A stretch of 64,000 bases of DNA from Thunnus maccoyii (GCF_910596095.1 NC_056548.1:13169151-13233150); one strand, 5' to 3'; counted from the stretch's first letter, positions 1-32,996 are shown. A program made the numbers and translations. Notes: generated by a model not told the origin, from the letters alone.

Positions 1-6718
<6,718 letters not shown>

Positions 6719-6960
6719 CCTACAAAGCGGTCAGCGACGACCGGTGGTGGTTTAACAGTGAACAAAGAAACGAGGCTGGCGTTGTGTTGCTAGATGCAGT
6801 AACTGCCGAGCTGTCCAGTGGCCGACTGCCGCTGTCAAAACGCCGCAACCGTGGCAGTCAGATTTATTTACGCAATGGATTGTGGTACTTGAGGTTCAAA
6901 GGGTTCGTGTTCCAGTAGATAATTACCGCCAAAAACTACATTACCCACAATGCAGCTGAG
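6719..6960 (-). promoter_or_regulatory. dync1h1 promoter / 5' UTR region with a ZNF143-like site
   Basis: GC-rich sequence immediately upstream of the dync1h1 start. At 6935-6953 the plus strand reads ACTACATTACCCACAATGC, close to the ZNF143/Staf (SBS) consensus ACTACAATTCCCAGAATGC found at many CpG promoters. It lies about 217 bp upstream of the ATG. No TATA box is evident. The transcription start is inferred, not seen. Confidence 0.6.
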
Positions 6961-7361
6961 CGAATCAGATTTTTTTTCTCTCTTTGTTTTAACCGTGTAT
7001 GACAGCTAGAGGGAGAAAGGGAGTTGTCTCCAATGATGCAGCTAAAATCTAACAACAAAGCTAACAGCAATGCAAAGTGATAAATCTTTAATAATAGTAT
7101 TAATAATAATAACTGCTGTAAGCTAATGGCAACCTCTCTCACAATTTATCTGACTTATGCATAATGCATAATAACTGTACTTGTTTCGCTATGCATCTTA
7201 TCAGTTGTTATATTTATTACTTCTGCATTTCGTTTAAAAATTAACCTAACCATCCAGACAAATAAATGATAAAAGCGGCATGAACATGAGTCAGCTGTGA
7301 AAGAGCAGACAAGATATAAATGTTCCATTGTTTGATGGCTACAAAGGCACTGAAGCTTGAC
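6961..7361. other. Intergenic, no gene seen
   Basis: AT-rich sequence between the dync1h1 promoter and the fold-back element. Open frames here are short and show no recognisable protein. Confidence 0.6.
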
Positions 7362-7362
7362 C

Positions 7363-8061
7363 TTAAACGATGGGTCCACAATTTTTCAAAGTCTTTCTTA
7401 AAACAATAGTCAGGTGCCCAAGTGAACATTGAAATAGGTTATTCTTGCCATAATCATTCCTCCTGTTCATACTGGACATTAGAAGATGCACTCATAATGT
7501 ACTAACAACGTAAGTGAGCGGGGGGTGGGGGGTGGGGGGTGGGGGGGCAAAATCCACAAGCCTCCTGTGCAAAAATGTATTTAAAAGGTTATCTGAAGCT
7601 AATATGAAGTTTCAGCTGTCCAAATAAGTCAAATAAGGTCAGTATCTTTCAATGTTACAGTCTTTTTAGTGCCAAAGTCCCTGTTTTTGTTAATATACTT
7701 CCATCACACTTCAACAGGGAAACACTGTCTGAGGAAACACAAAGTATTTTATGCTAAGAATTTTATGCTAAAAAGACTGTTAATGTGGTAGATATCCACT
7801 TGATGTGACTAACTCAGACTGCTGAAGCCTCATATAAGCGTCATTCTACTTAAATACATTTTTGCACAAAATGACTGTGTGGATACACTGTTGATTTTGG
7901 CCCCCATCACTTACATTGAAAGTACATTTGAAGGGGATCATTTTATCGCCAATATGAACAGAAGGAATGATTACAGCAAGGAAAACCTCTTTCAGTGTTC
8001 ATATGGGCACCTGACTGTTGTTTTAAGACAGGCTTGAAAAAATGTGAACCTATCCCTTAAA
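7363..8061. mobile_element. Fold-back MITE-like element with long inverted arms
   Basis: The two halves are inverted copies of each other over roughly 300 bp each. The left arm starts TTAAACGATGGGTCCACA and the reverse complement of the right end starts CTTTAAGGGATAGGTTCACA. Both then share ACAAYAGTCAGGTGCCCA, a CTGTTCATAYTGG block, TGCAAAAATGTATTTAA and CAGTCTTTTTAG. I recognise the sequence from memory as a very common percomorph fish repeat. No transposase is encoded, so any movement would have depended on an enzyme in trans. A G-run expansion lies within the left arm (7519-7547). Confidence 0.85.
7519..7547 (+). repeat. G-rich run with four G-tracts (potential G-quadruplex)
   Basis: Four tracts of five to seven G separated by single T residues. 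It sits in the left arm of the fold-back element where the matching right arm has only a short G run, so it looks like a local expansion after insertion. Confidence 0.7.
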
Positions 8062-9201
8062 GCTAAGGTATTAAATGGCCAGGACCCAATGAAAACATGA
8101 TGGATTTGTGAATAAAATTGGATTATAGTAAATGGAATTGGAGTTTTGGGGAAGGTCTATACTGAATGCTATCATAGATATGTAAAACTGTAGATTAGAA
8201 ACTCAAAAGTCACAGTAAAGGAGTGATAGGCCTATAGAGGTTAAAAACTGACTGACAGAGGAAACCACACATTTAAATAGAATCCAGAAGAAATGTCCTA
8301 ATATGACGAAAGGAACCTCAAGCTGCAGCATGGTTTTTGTGTTGTTTTATTATATAAATATTAACATGAAGTAAAATCTCAGAAACAAACAGTTAAAACT
8401 GAAACATAGAAGTTCCTAAAATATGAGCTTGTATAGCTTGTACACCAGATCCCTGAGTAAGAACAGTTTATTCCCGATTTTTACAGCATTCATTTTCAAG
8501 TTATGTTACACATTTCACACACTTCAAATGTAACTTGTTGCTGAGTGTCAAATGGCTTAATGGCTTTGTTACTATTACTGACCCTGCTATATCCAAGTAT
8601 TGTAAAATAATAAAAAAAAAAAAACCCAACAAAGAGTGCCTTTACAAGGAGCCTAAGCTGTATGTCTCTTTGTCTGCCAAATATCAGCCTGAGCACTTTG
8701 CATATCCATTCTACTTTCACTCTACCTCTACCTCCCGTAGATATATTTACAACAGGATTAAAATACATTATCAATGTGATTTCGGACTTGGCTTATGGTC
8801 ATTTAAATATGAGATACCAGCAAGAGGCATTATTTAAAGCTGTTCCATGAAGGTTAGCTGACTTTGCTGTGTTTTGCACTCAGAGGAGCCCAATTTCATA
8901 GATGTGCTTGCAGAAAAATACATATACTGCAAGAATATCATCTCACAGTGTTCACAAAGCTATTTTGCAGTCAATGGGGAAACTCCAGAAGAGTCCTGCC
9001 TCACAAAATGACAGCAGGCTTCTGTTGCACCTGAGGAGACGATCTTCATGTCCAGAATAACAAATGTGAATTCAGTTCATTGATTGATTCTAGCTGTGAG
9101 CACTGAACTCTGTGTTCACCATCTGATTAAGTAAAAAAAAAAAAAAAAAAGTTGATAGAGAAAATAAATACCCCATTCAACCACAGTTCGTGAACAAGAA
9201 C
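8062..9201 (-). other. Putative 3' UTR and downstream flank of the tmem30b-like gene
   Basis: No coding signal. Read on the minus strand, AATAAA polyadenylation signals occur at 8467-8472 and 8346-8351, so the last exon of the neighbouring gene probably extends to about 8.3-8.45 kb. The segment 8062-8320 appears intergenic. Confidence 0.5.
8346..8351 (-). terminator. Candidate polyadenylation signal for the tmem30b-like gene
   Basis: AATAAA on the minus strand, about 850 nt past the stop codon. A second copy at 8467-8472 is an equally good candidate. Confidence 0.4.
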
Positions 9202-11808
9202 TCATTCCTCCTCAGGGAACTTGAATTTAGCATAGACGATGAGCATGACTATGGACATGAAGACACACAACGAGCCAATCACGAGGTAGGCAATGCCCAG
9301 GAACTCATTCTTGCCACCCATCCAGGACACGTTGCTAAACACCACCTTCTTTCTGCCATCGAAGCTCAGGACAGGATAGTCTGGGGGACAAAGTGTTAAG
9401 GATATACACCAAGAATGTAGATACAGAGAATAATGACCTCATGATAATACTTTAAAGTATTTTTTCTAGGAATTAAAGAAAAAAAAAAAAAACATCCAAA
9501 AAGCTAAAACTGTCTCACTTGCATTGGGAAATGGTCAACAACAATATGATTTGATGATGTAGTAAGCGATTTAAACTTCAATCAATCACGTGATAAATCA
9601 TTTACCTAGCTCATTCACCTACTTCAGAAAATGTGCATGGTTTCTTTTTCACCTCAAGAACTCCTAAGTCATTGTGTTCATGCTGCCAGTTAAAAACAGA
9701 ACCACACCCAACCTGTAAAACAAGTTAGACTAAGGCGCTGTTGATGAAGTAACATGACACCAAGCATGTGTCCATTTCAATGGTTAGGTGGAGCTTTGTA
9801 AATCTCCTCATACTGTATGAATAAAACAGTGGGAAACTGTTTAAACCATGCCACTTTTACATGTATAAAATGATCAGTGGAGTATAATATTTATCATAAA
9901 GACTTATATGCTATATACTCTCCGCAGCTAATGGTATAACTGTGTCATATAACCGTGTGAAGAGGACACACTTTGTGATATATTTGTATAGTTCATCATC
10001 CCTTCTTCTTTGTTCATAATTGACCAAAATTCAGTTACTTTACTCAATCTACAATACTTACATCTTACTTGCCGGCATGCATGTCTTGATTCAACACTAA
10101 AGATATATGTGAGAATGATCTAAGTCATACCCGTCTTTAATTGTTTTGATGGTACCTTTGCTATTGTTTTGGCATCACTGACAGCTGCTGCTGTCTCTCA
10201 GCACTACTGAAAGGTCTGTGACAAGCAGAAAAGTTAATGCATACATATAAAAAGGATACTGTAGGCAATTTTGAGGGAGTAGTTTCCAGCTGGCAGGCCC
10301 TCTGCGTAATCCCCCTCTGTGATTCGTCGATACAGTTTTCTGAAATCTGGCAAGGCAGACCTTCTCATCCACACCAGGAAATCTTGATTGATGAAGCCGT
10401 TGTTAGCAGGGTCTGAGGGGTCCAACTCGTAAACAGGTTTGGACCAAAATATGGGTTTCACTGTACCTGCAAGTCAAACTTTTAATCAGCTTTGACAATT
10501 CCCAAACATTAAGGTAGGTGATTTGCAATTTCACAATACTCAACCAAACAACAGGAGCAAGTTACAGTAAATTGAAGCAAAGAAAGTACCATTGAACGCG
10601 TTCTTCAGAGGTGTGATGGAAGGGTTTCTGTATTTGATGTTGTAGTCTGTCCACCAAGCAATCCCTTTTCCATCTAAGGGCACCAGCTCCTCTGCACCAT
10701 TCACGATCCGATACAGCTTGAAGGTGTCTTCCAAAAACACAAGAATTAATACCCCTTAAGCACAGCAATTAAACTTAATTCCAAATTCACCATTTTAGAT
10801 GCCCTCACATACCATTGAACATGCTGTTTGCTACTGATCCACAAGGTACAATTGGTGTATTCTTGCTGTCATACTCATAGGGAGCGCAGGTGTCACTGGG
10901 ACTCTAGAAGAAAGACAGAAAAACAGTGTTGTCATTGCTGAAACAAAATACGTCTAACCCATGGAATATGTTGTTTTTTTTTTACCTTACTGTTTTTCCC
11001 CAATATCCTATGTTGTTAGCTTACCGTAAAGTATTCCAGGTCTCCAGACAGCTGGTTATCATCTTTGGACACACCATACCTCCTGTAGTTCTGGAAGTAG
11101 TTGGATAAACCATAATAAAAGAATACTGGCCCCTGTCCAAGACAACAGAATCACAAAAACACAGCCAAGGGTCAGAGGAAGGGTCAGAGTTCAACTTGAT
11201 ATAAATTAAAAAGTCCAGTTTGTGTTTGTGTGTGTGTAAAGCTCCGTTGTCACCTTAAACAGGCTGTTGATGCTGAAGTTCAGCTGGCACTTACAGTTCT
11301 TCAAGTTTGGGTCAGAGCACTTAAAGCATGGTGAGTTTTGCTCAACCCCGGTGTAGTCAATCTGCGTGGAAGAGAACAAGAAAGATGATTAAATATTGAT
11401 CAGTACAACACCTATCTCCATAACTTGTCACTGACACCACACCTGTTTAAACTCAAAGGTATGATATCACTTACAAGCAACAAGTCTGTGAGGAGATAGC
11501 AGTGCCAGTTGCATGCATTGGACCATTTTTCATCCTCTCTCTTTTTGCCTGTGACATCTGACCCTTGATTCTTAGCATGGCACCAGACTGGTTTATGCTT
11601 TCAGTGCTCACAATCATACCTCCAACACTTGAATACTCCTTGAAGTGACAAAGAGAGCGACGCCAATGCCAATGAATGCCAGACCAATGATGACAAACCC
11701 TGGGATGACAATGCCGGCAGAGAGCATGGGCTGCCAGGCTGGAAGCCTCTGCTGAGTGAAGGCGGTGTTGTCAGGCCGGTTGACTGTCTCCTGCTCGTGC
11801 TTCACCAT
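9202..11808 (-). CDS. tmem30b: CDC50-family protein (TMEM30B-like), beta subunit of P4-ATPase lipid flippases
   Basis: CDC50 proteins escort P4-ATPases out of the ER and are required for aminophospholipid flipping. Coding exons: 11620-11808, 11254-11361, 11025-11132, 10813-10903, 10590-10727, 10260-10466, 9202-9380; all phases join, total 1,020 nt, 339 residues. The N-terminus carries the family signature [15 protein letters not shown] (residues 13-27), TM1 at about 29-54 and TM2 at about 308-330, with a large extracellular loop between. The loop has a cysteine cluster ([10 protein letters not shown]), sequons NFS, NGT, NYS and NVS, and the motifs GIAWWTDYN and [14 protein letters not shown]. 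The tail ends [18 protein letters not shown] and YELDPSD favour TMEM30B over TMEM30A, although human TMEM30B is, to my knowledge, intronless. The family is certain; the B paralogue is likely. Confidence 0.92.
9381..10259 (-). other. U12-type (minor spliceosome) intron, last intron of the tmem30b-like gene
   Basis: Read on the minus strand, the donor is GTATCCTTT directly after the exon (10259-10251), an exact match to the U12 GT-AG donor consensus. Near the acceptor, TCCTTAAC (9402-9395) matches the U12 branch-site consensus, with its likely branch A about 15 nt before the terminal AG. The acceptor lacks the long pyrimidine tract typical of U2 introns. The intron interrupts an Asn codon (phase 1) in the conserved NYP motif. 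The other 39 introns checked in this window have U2-type donors. Confidence 0.88.
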
Positions 11809-11818
11809 TTTCTTGGTT
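11809..11818 (-). other. 5' UTR part of the tmem30b-like start exon
   Basis: Upstream of the ATG at 11806-11808 a splice acceptor (CCTACAG on the minus strand) precedes a short leader, so the start codon lies in the second exon of the transcript. Confidence 0.6.
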
Positions 11819-12273
11819 CTGTAGGATGGATTGTTAATCAGCTCACTAGTTTGTACTCATTCATATTGTGTGCTGTATCTTAAGTCAAGTGTATTGCCTA
11901 ATGACCATGGCAAACATATGAAACAATATGTGTGGCCTAGATAAATCATTTTTTCTTTTCCCTGCTCTGGCACTAAAGACTTCCTCATTTATTTCACTAA
12001 AAGTGCCTTATTCTCGTTTTGAGTTGCAGAAAGCTGCCAACAATTACCATTTCTTATTTACAACACAATATAGCCCACCCCGCCCTAAAAGGCTTCATAT
12101 CATAGGCAAAATCTAGAAACTTAACTGCAGCAACACCCAGATAAGCCGAAAACAAACACAGTCCAGAGAATTGACTTTACACCCACTTAAAAACTCACTG
12201 GTTAGGAGAAATAGTTATATAGAGGTACACGTGTATATTTGCGATTTACATCTGGATTTTAGATATTACTTAC

Positions 12274-12400
12274 ATGCGGTCGGCTCAAAATGGAGAAAAA
12301 AAGGAGTCACCAACACGTCGCTATGCTTCCCTGAGAAGTAGGCACGACGGAGCAGATCACCTTTACCTGTCTGCCCCCACATCACCAGCCCATCCTGTTT
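12274..12400 (-). other. Probable noncoding first exon of the tmem30b-like gene
   Basis: A strong donor, GTAAGTAA on the minus strand at 12273, follows sequence just inside the GC-rich promoter. Pairing it with the acceptor before the coding start gives a 5' UTR intron of about 450 bp. The upper end is a guess; it cannot be read from sequence. Confidence 0.5.
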
Positions 12401-12740
12401 GTCTCCCTGGCTGACGTCAGTTTGTCTGCGGGGCTGAGAAACACCGATCTGGGATCAGTTTGGTCGTTTCTCCACAAATAAGCAGGGAGGAAACGCTGAA
12501 TCCCGGTCAGAAAAAACACCATTTAAACCCAGATTACTTCCCAGTTTTTTTTCTATAAAACAGTGCAGATATGTGTTTGAGATATATTATTTACGACTAG
12601 AAAAAACCGATCCATTGCGGCAGTTTTATAAGCAATAAATCCCCGCCTTCTTTTGGATTGACAGTTATTTCAACCAATCATCGCACAGCGTGGGATTGGG
12701 TAACATTTGCGATCCGCCAATCACCAAAGAGTTCATTGAA
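12400..12740. promoter_or_regulatory. Bidirectional promoter between the tmem30b-like gene and kdm1a
   Basis: The two genes diverge here. The interval holds a complete CRE palindrome TGACGTCA (12412-12419) and three NF-Y type CCAAT boxes: CCAAT at 12674-12678, ATTGG at 12695-12699 and CCAAT at 12717-12721. The CRE lies near the tmem30b-like side and the CCAAT group near the kdm1a side. No TATA box is evident. Function is inferred from motif content and gene orientation. Confidence 0.65.
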
Positions 12741-12793
12741 AGGAGACCTGCTACGGTGCAGTCTTTGTGTTGACATCTGCGGGGGACTGAGAG
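12741..12793 (+). other. Probable noncoding first exon of kdm1a
   Basis: Sequence just downstream of the CCAAT group ends in GAG followed by GTAATA, a usable donor at 12794. Splicing to the acceptor at 14237-14238 would remove about 1.4 kb and join to the exon that carries the start codon. The 5' limit is inferred. Confidence 0.45.
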
Positions 12794-14238
12794 GTAATAT
12801 TAACATTTTTAATATTTTACGTATACCTTTATTCCTTAAAACAATGCTCCTAGATGCAGGAAAGTGTGCTTAAAATGTATCGATACGCTTTGCAAGCGTA
12901 GCCGGCGCTTTCTTTTTCTCCCAAGTCGCACCTGCTACTGTGCCACTGCTGGTGCTAGCCGGGGTCTCATTGTTAGCACCGTTAGCTAACGTAGCATGGT
13001 CTCGTAGGAGGAATTTGAATGGAGATGAACATAGAAGCGATTAAAATCTACTTTAAGTACACCCCGTGTTGCTGTGAAATTAAACGCTCGCGACTTTATA
13101 GTCAAATGTTTAATTTAAGTCACCGTTTATAAGAAAGCTACCGTTAGCCAATGCAAGCTAACGTTGGTAGCCACTCTGCTGCTAGCTCTGCAATTATCGC
13201 TAGCCATCTGTTTATGTTGGACTATAACGGACTTGCACCCGTCTCTTCACTACAAAAGAGGTTCCCGACTATTAGATAAATGTGGCTTAAAAGCGCCACA
13301 GTCCGTATCGGTGTTACCAGCACGTCAGCTTTCTCAAGTTTTATAGTCTGATTTTACGAATAGTCTTGATAAACAACATTGACTCCTATATCAACATTTT
13401 TTAAAGGGTAAACGACACAATGAGACACAATTCACCAGATTACCTTGTGTTAGTCATAGGATATTTGTTCACACTTGTAAATGTTTAGTGTAATCGTGGA
13501 TATTATGTGAAAGGCCAACGTTTTTTTGTTTAGTTGGTCCTGTTCGTAATCATATTTCTGGTTCTGTCTTCATTTCTTAGTGTTTGAATGGATATTACCC
13601 GGTGCACGGAGAAATGGGTAAAACAAGACAAGGTTACTGTACCATGGAGCCCTCATTTCATAAAATCATGACATTCACGCACAGTTAACGATACTTAAAT
13701 CATCCAAAAGTTTGACAATTTGGGGTGATAATGATGTCTCTCAAAGCCTGATAATATTTGGTGGCTGTCAGCAGGTGGATTAAGCGAAGTGTCCAGCTTA
13801 CACAAAGGGGTTAAACGTAAGGTATCTATAAAGAATTCATCAGTTTCAATGACACCAGTAGGGATTGTGACTAGTAAGGTCTCAAAATACTTTTCAGAGT
13901 GAGATTTGGCATAAATTTTGTAGGCCCCCTTTTTAACTAGTGTAGGCTGTTATTTCCAAACAAATCTGTGTTTTATTCTCAATTGGGAATACCACAAAGT
14001 GCCATAACTAAGGTCACACATTTCAATTTTTTGTTTGTTTGTTTGTTTGTTTTTCAGCAGGCACAACCCACACTTCATCATTTTCATCTTTTCTTTTAGA
14101 AATATCTCGTGATCTTTTATCATTGGTTATACTATTTTAAGCATCTAAATTTCAGCCATTCCTATTTATTTTACTTGAGTTGTTGTTCGTTTCAATTTGA
14201 TGGGTTTTATCTCATTTCTGTCCTCCTCTTTTGTTCAG
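12794..14238 (+). other. kdm1a 5' UTR intron, no other feature
   Basis: Noncoding. It contains a GTTT tetranucleotide run near 14030-14055 and otherwise nothing I can assign. Confidence 0.5.
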
Positions 14239-14259
14239 GAGAGGCCTCCGACATCCTCC

Positions 14260-28718
<14,459 letters not shown>

Positions 28719-29545
28719 GAGGTTCCTGTCAACTCAGCACTGTCAGACCCAGCGATACAAGAAAAAAAAACAAACCATATACTGTTGACATTTCTGTACA
28801 TGGACAATTTTGGAATTCCCTGAAACGACTCTGCATCCTTGCCTTCGCTCAAATAATGAGTCACAATAATGTGGAATTGAGTATTTCAGTTCTTCCCAGC
28901 AAGATGTGTGAATATACATACAGTATAACTACATTTGACTAACTGAGACAGATCTACAGACTTGGCTACGCTCAAGAATGATGAATAAATCCCACTTTTA
29001 TTACATACTAATGTAATAATTAATATAAGGCTTTGTAAATGTGATTTTTCAAGTCTTAAAAACAGAAGCATGGCTTTACTTTTTGGTACTTGGAGTGTTT
29101 CAGTGTATTTGATTCCATGTGGAGTATATTTGCAGAACCCAACATCTATTTATATATATAGCCCCTGTCAGAACATTAAGAATGGCTGAAAAACATACAC
29201 GCGACCTAGAACCGGACGTAAAAAGGCAGATAAACAATAAAGTCTTTTCCCATCTGTGTCATTCCAGAGGCCTTGTCTCGGTTGTCTTAAGGCTTAAAAA
29301 GAAAAAAACTTGTACTGTTAGCTGTATGCCTCCTAAATTTAATTTATATTGTTTAGGTTGCAGAGTGTAGTGAAAATAGTTTGTATTAAAAGTTAAAAAG
29401 AAAAGACATGTTGAAAGAATTGTGAATGTTTTTGTTGCCATAGCAGTTTAAGTATTGTTATGGTCATCACATACTGTCATCCCATACTTTTTTATAATGT
29501 CAGTTGTTTTTGTTATTAAAAGAAGACAGAAATTACATCTTGAAA
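28719..29545 (+). other. kdm1a 3' UTR
   Basis: AT-rich sequence after the kdm1a stop. AATAAA signals occur at 28984-28989 and 29236-29241, with weaker ATTAAA-like sites near 29515, suggesting alternative 3' ends. Confidence 0.6.
29236..29241 (+). terminator. Candidate main polyadenylation signal of kdm1a
   Basis: AATAAA about 520 nt past the stop codon, followed within about 40 nt by GT-rich sequence (GGTTGTCTT) of the kind expected downstream of a cleavage site. Confidence 0.5.
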
Positions 29546-32200
29546 TCAGTGTTTTTCTTCCTGAATTGATTTAGAGCTAAAAAAAAAAAAAAAAGTGAAT
29601 GGATCCACTGTCACAAACTATCACCCCTTTTAAAAAGGGTAGTTTTTTTTGTACACTCGTGCAAAAGTAACATGGCTGCTTCTACTCTGACCTCCCTAAG
29701 ACCCTCCCTCAGGTCTGGCTGCTTCCCAGGGTCTGTGGTAGTGTGTCTGTGTGAGGGAGAGATGAGGGTCTCTGGCAGCAGCTCCACATAGTGGGGGATC
29801 TGATGAATGAGGGGGGGGGGGGGGGGGGTCAACCATGAGCTATGAGCTTTTTTTTTTTTCTGTGGAGTTGTGTTTCAGAGCTCCGTGCCCCCTCTGTTTC
29901 CATGGGCTTTCAGCGTCATGGGCCTTGTTTTTCCCCCAGAGCTGCGGTTATTATTATCGTGACCAATGGAGATGTTTGATGTAACAACAGTAATTTGAGC
30001 TGGGGTTTTGGACTGCAGCACTTGGGGTATTTTCACCTCCCTGGTAAACTGTATGCCTCGGAGCAGTGTGTAAGCCTAACTGTTGACTGGTGAGGGTATT
30101 TTCCATAATAGCCCCAAGCAAGACCACATCAACTGATTACTTGATAGAGAGAGACACACACAGAAAGTCAAATGGAGAGTTATAAAAGACATTCAGAGAG
30201 ACCACAGCGTGCCTGAGCACATCCGCCGCAGCAACCATGTGATTCAGAGGTGCGGGGTGGAATGCACACTAACACAGGTACAAACACCTCCCACATGCTG
30301 TTATGTGTAATCTGGACATCATCCATAACAACCAAATGTGAGATAAATCCAGATATGACGCAGTCACTGTACAACCTTCGGGTGTTTTTGACAGTAAATT
30401 ACATAAAACTCCACATTACACACGCAATTATCAAGCACGTGTCACTTCTAAAGTCATTCAAAGCTGCAAGCTCAAACTCAACATCCCACTCATCCTCATC
30501 ACCTGTTGTAGGCGGCGAAACCTCTCTCACTCCTCCACTCGCCTGGAGTGCCACTGAGTCATATGGTTGACTTGACAGCACTAATTCAGGTCAGGCATCA
30601 GCGCCGAGGCTCAGGAGTACCAGGGTCCAAACAGGCACCGCTGTGTTAGGGTGGCACCTCCCCACATCTGAACTTAGGACAGATTAAAACCGCACAGGCA
30701 GGAGAGAAAGTGTTAACCCCTGACTCTCAGAGACACCCCCCGCAATAAAACCGACGCCTTCTCTTAATTCTTTTTTTTTTTTTTTTGCAAATTAAAAACT
30801 TAATGTGAAGCCTTAAGGCCACAAGCATTTGTGATTCACAATAGGCCTTTTTCACAGCAGACATTAGCAGGAAAAGCACAGGTGTTACTAATAACATTAA
30901 CGATGGCTCTGCACAATTCAAGCCTGCACAGTACCAGCACTCTGAAACCAAAGCAGCTACAAAGAATTCAGCCATAATTAACATTATTATCTACGCCTGT
31001 GCTTTTCCTACTGTGACATGTCAAAATGTCTTCAGTGCAAAAACTTGGATGGATGCTTTATACTTGCTTCTGTTCACAGGGAAACACCTTTACTTAAGGA
31101 TTTGAGCACTTCTTCCACCACTGTAGCTGATATAATGTTCTGAAACCTCCCACATTATTTTGAGTCTCTAAAAGCATCTTGTGACACCATGAAGTATGAT
31201 GGGATTAACTTTTAATGCAAGTAAAACGGCAAAATGAGGTGGAACAAGAAATTAAACATTAAGGACACAAGTTCACGAAAAAGTGGAACATTCATTTTGC
31301 CAGTTGATTTGTGTAAAGTGTAATGATTTCACACTACTAATGGCAGAATATTTTAAATCTTTTACTTATACAATTATCTATAAATATCTATTTATTCATG
31401 GTTTTCTATGGAGATATGTGTACAAAGTTTGTTTACACTTACATCATTCATTTGGACTGGCAATGCCATTTTCAAATCCAAGAGGAGGAAAAATGCCTCA
31501 ATAGACCAGAATGCAATGCATCCATGAGGATGACTTGTTCTCCATTGGAAAGTTTCATTATCTTGGTCTATTACAATCACTCTCTACACCTTCACATAAA
31601 AGCCATGCAGCTGAATGCAACATGTTCAGGCCTGTCCTCTGGAGTACACAGCTGTTTGTTCTGGGAAATTACCAGGCAGCTTGAGGTGAAGTGGGTAAAA
31701 TTAAAACTCCTGAGAGTCATCTGATGGTTCATAAAATGACTGTACCTGAGAATCAGACTGTGTGTATTATAAGAACAGAGCAGATTGTGTTAGATTATTT
31801 AAAGAAACCTACATTTGCAGGAAAAGAACTGCTGGCTTTCACAAAGCGAGGCGTAGCCGTTTAAGAGAAAGTTGTGTGTGCTGACTTTGCATTCCACAAC
31901 AGCTTGTGGTTTTCCTCTTTGTACCTGACCAATTTGCCTCATTTGTCTGCCTGCTTATTTTGCATACTGTCAGCTGCTGTTCTCGCTCTCTCCTCTGAAC
32001 AAACCAGGGGATTGGACAGAGTTCACAAAGACATGCACGCACACACACACGTACAGAGGGTGCACCGCTATGAAATCAAAACTTGCTGAGCTTGTTCAAC
32101 AAAAGGCATGAAAGAGATTAACATACGTGGTTGCGTTTTTATACAGAATCAGCTATGCTCACACACATGTTCCAACTTGGGAGACGTGTTACAAACAGGT
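29546..32200. other. Intergenic, between the convergent kdm1a and luzp1 genes
   Basis: No gene recognised on either strand. It contains an 18-base poly-G run at 29811-29828 and assorted short homopolymers. Confidence 0.55.
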
Positions 32201-32646
32201 TGGTTTTTATTTTTATTGGAATACATATGGTCTGCTGTACAGTTGGCAGCTTCAAGAGACCTACATGCAGAGTGCGCCAGCCACAGTAATGTTAAAACAT
32301 GCACAATGTATTAAGTCTAAAAATGAAAAAAAAAAAAAAAACTTCCCACACAGTCCACCTTGCATCGCTGACACACTGAGAATAATAAATCATAAAACCC
32401 TTTTGATCTGATTTCATTACATACATTTTTGTGTTTGACACCTCTGTCTGTTAGTCTCCTTCTTCTGCACACAAAATTAATTTATTAACACTCACAAATT
32501 TAAAAAAAAAAAAAAAAAACAGTTCCAACCCATGGGTATGATTGTACAGGCCTGAAATCCTTGTGTATGTGTGTAAGAGAGATGAGCTCCAGTTACATGT
32601 TTTTAATTCCTATGAGATTATTACTACTAGTTTATTTGTGTGCATG

Positions 32647-32649
<3 letters not shown>

Positions 32650-32728
<79 letters not shown>
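32650..32728 (+). repeat. (AT)n microsatellite
   Basis: About 39 perfect AT units followed by a CA-rich tail. The length makes assembly slippage and polymorphism likely. Confidence 0.97.
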
Positions 32729-32732
<4 letters not shown>

Positions 32733-32996
32733 CACACACTCACACACACGTGTATGTGCATCTGAGGGCCTCTAGGCTTCTTTCTTTGGCAGCACTTACT
32801 AACATACAATACAGAAGATGTACAAACCCTGAATTTATGAGCAAGGGAGCACATGGAGCACAAGAGGCTGGAGCACTGGATGGTTCCCGATAAAAACGGG
32901 GGCGACACATGGCGAACCACTCAGTGCTGCAGACCTGCTCAGCTCTGATAAAACACACATAGCTCTCATTCTTCAATGACTATGACACAACCCTGG

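Noticed and set aside
12658..12873. Open frame across the bidirectional promoter
   Set aside because: It overlaps the CCAAT boxes and the putative first exon and shows no homology; the kdm1a start fits better at 14260.
29611..29832. Pro-rich open frame on the minus strand
   Set aside because: Its Pro run comes from the 18-base poly-G tract; nothing else suggests a gene.
32542..32920. Open frames of Ile-Tyr repeats
   Set aside because: Translation of the (AT)n microsatellite.
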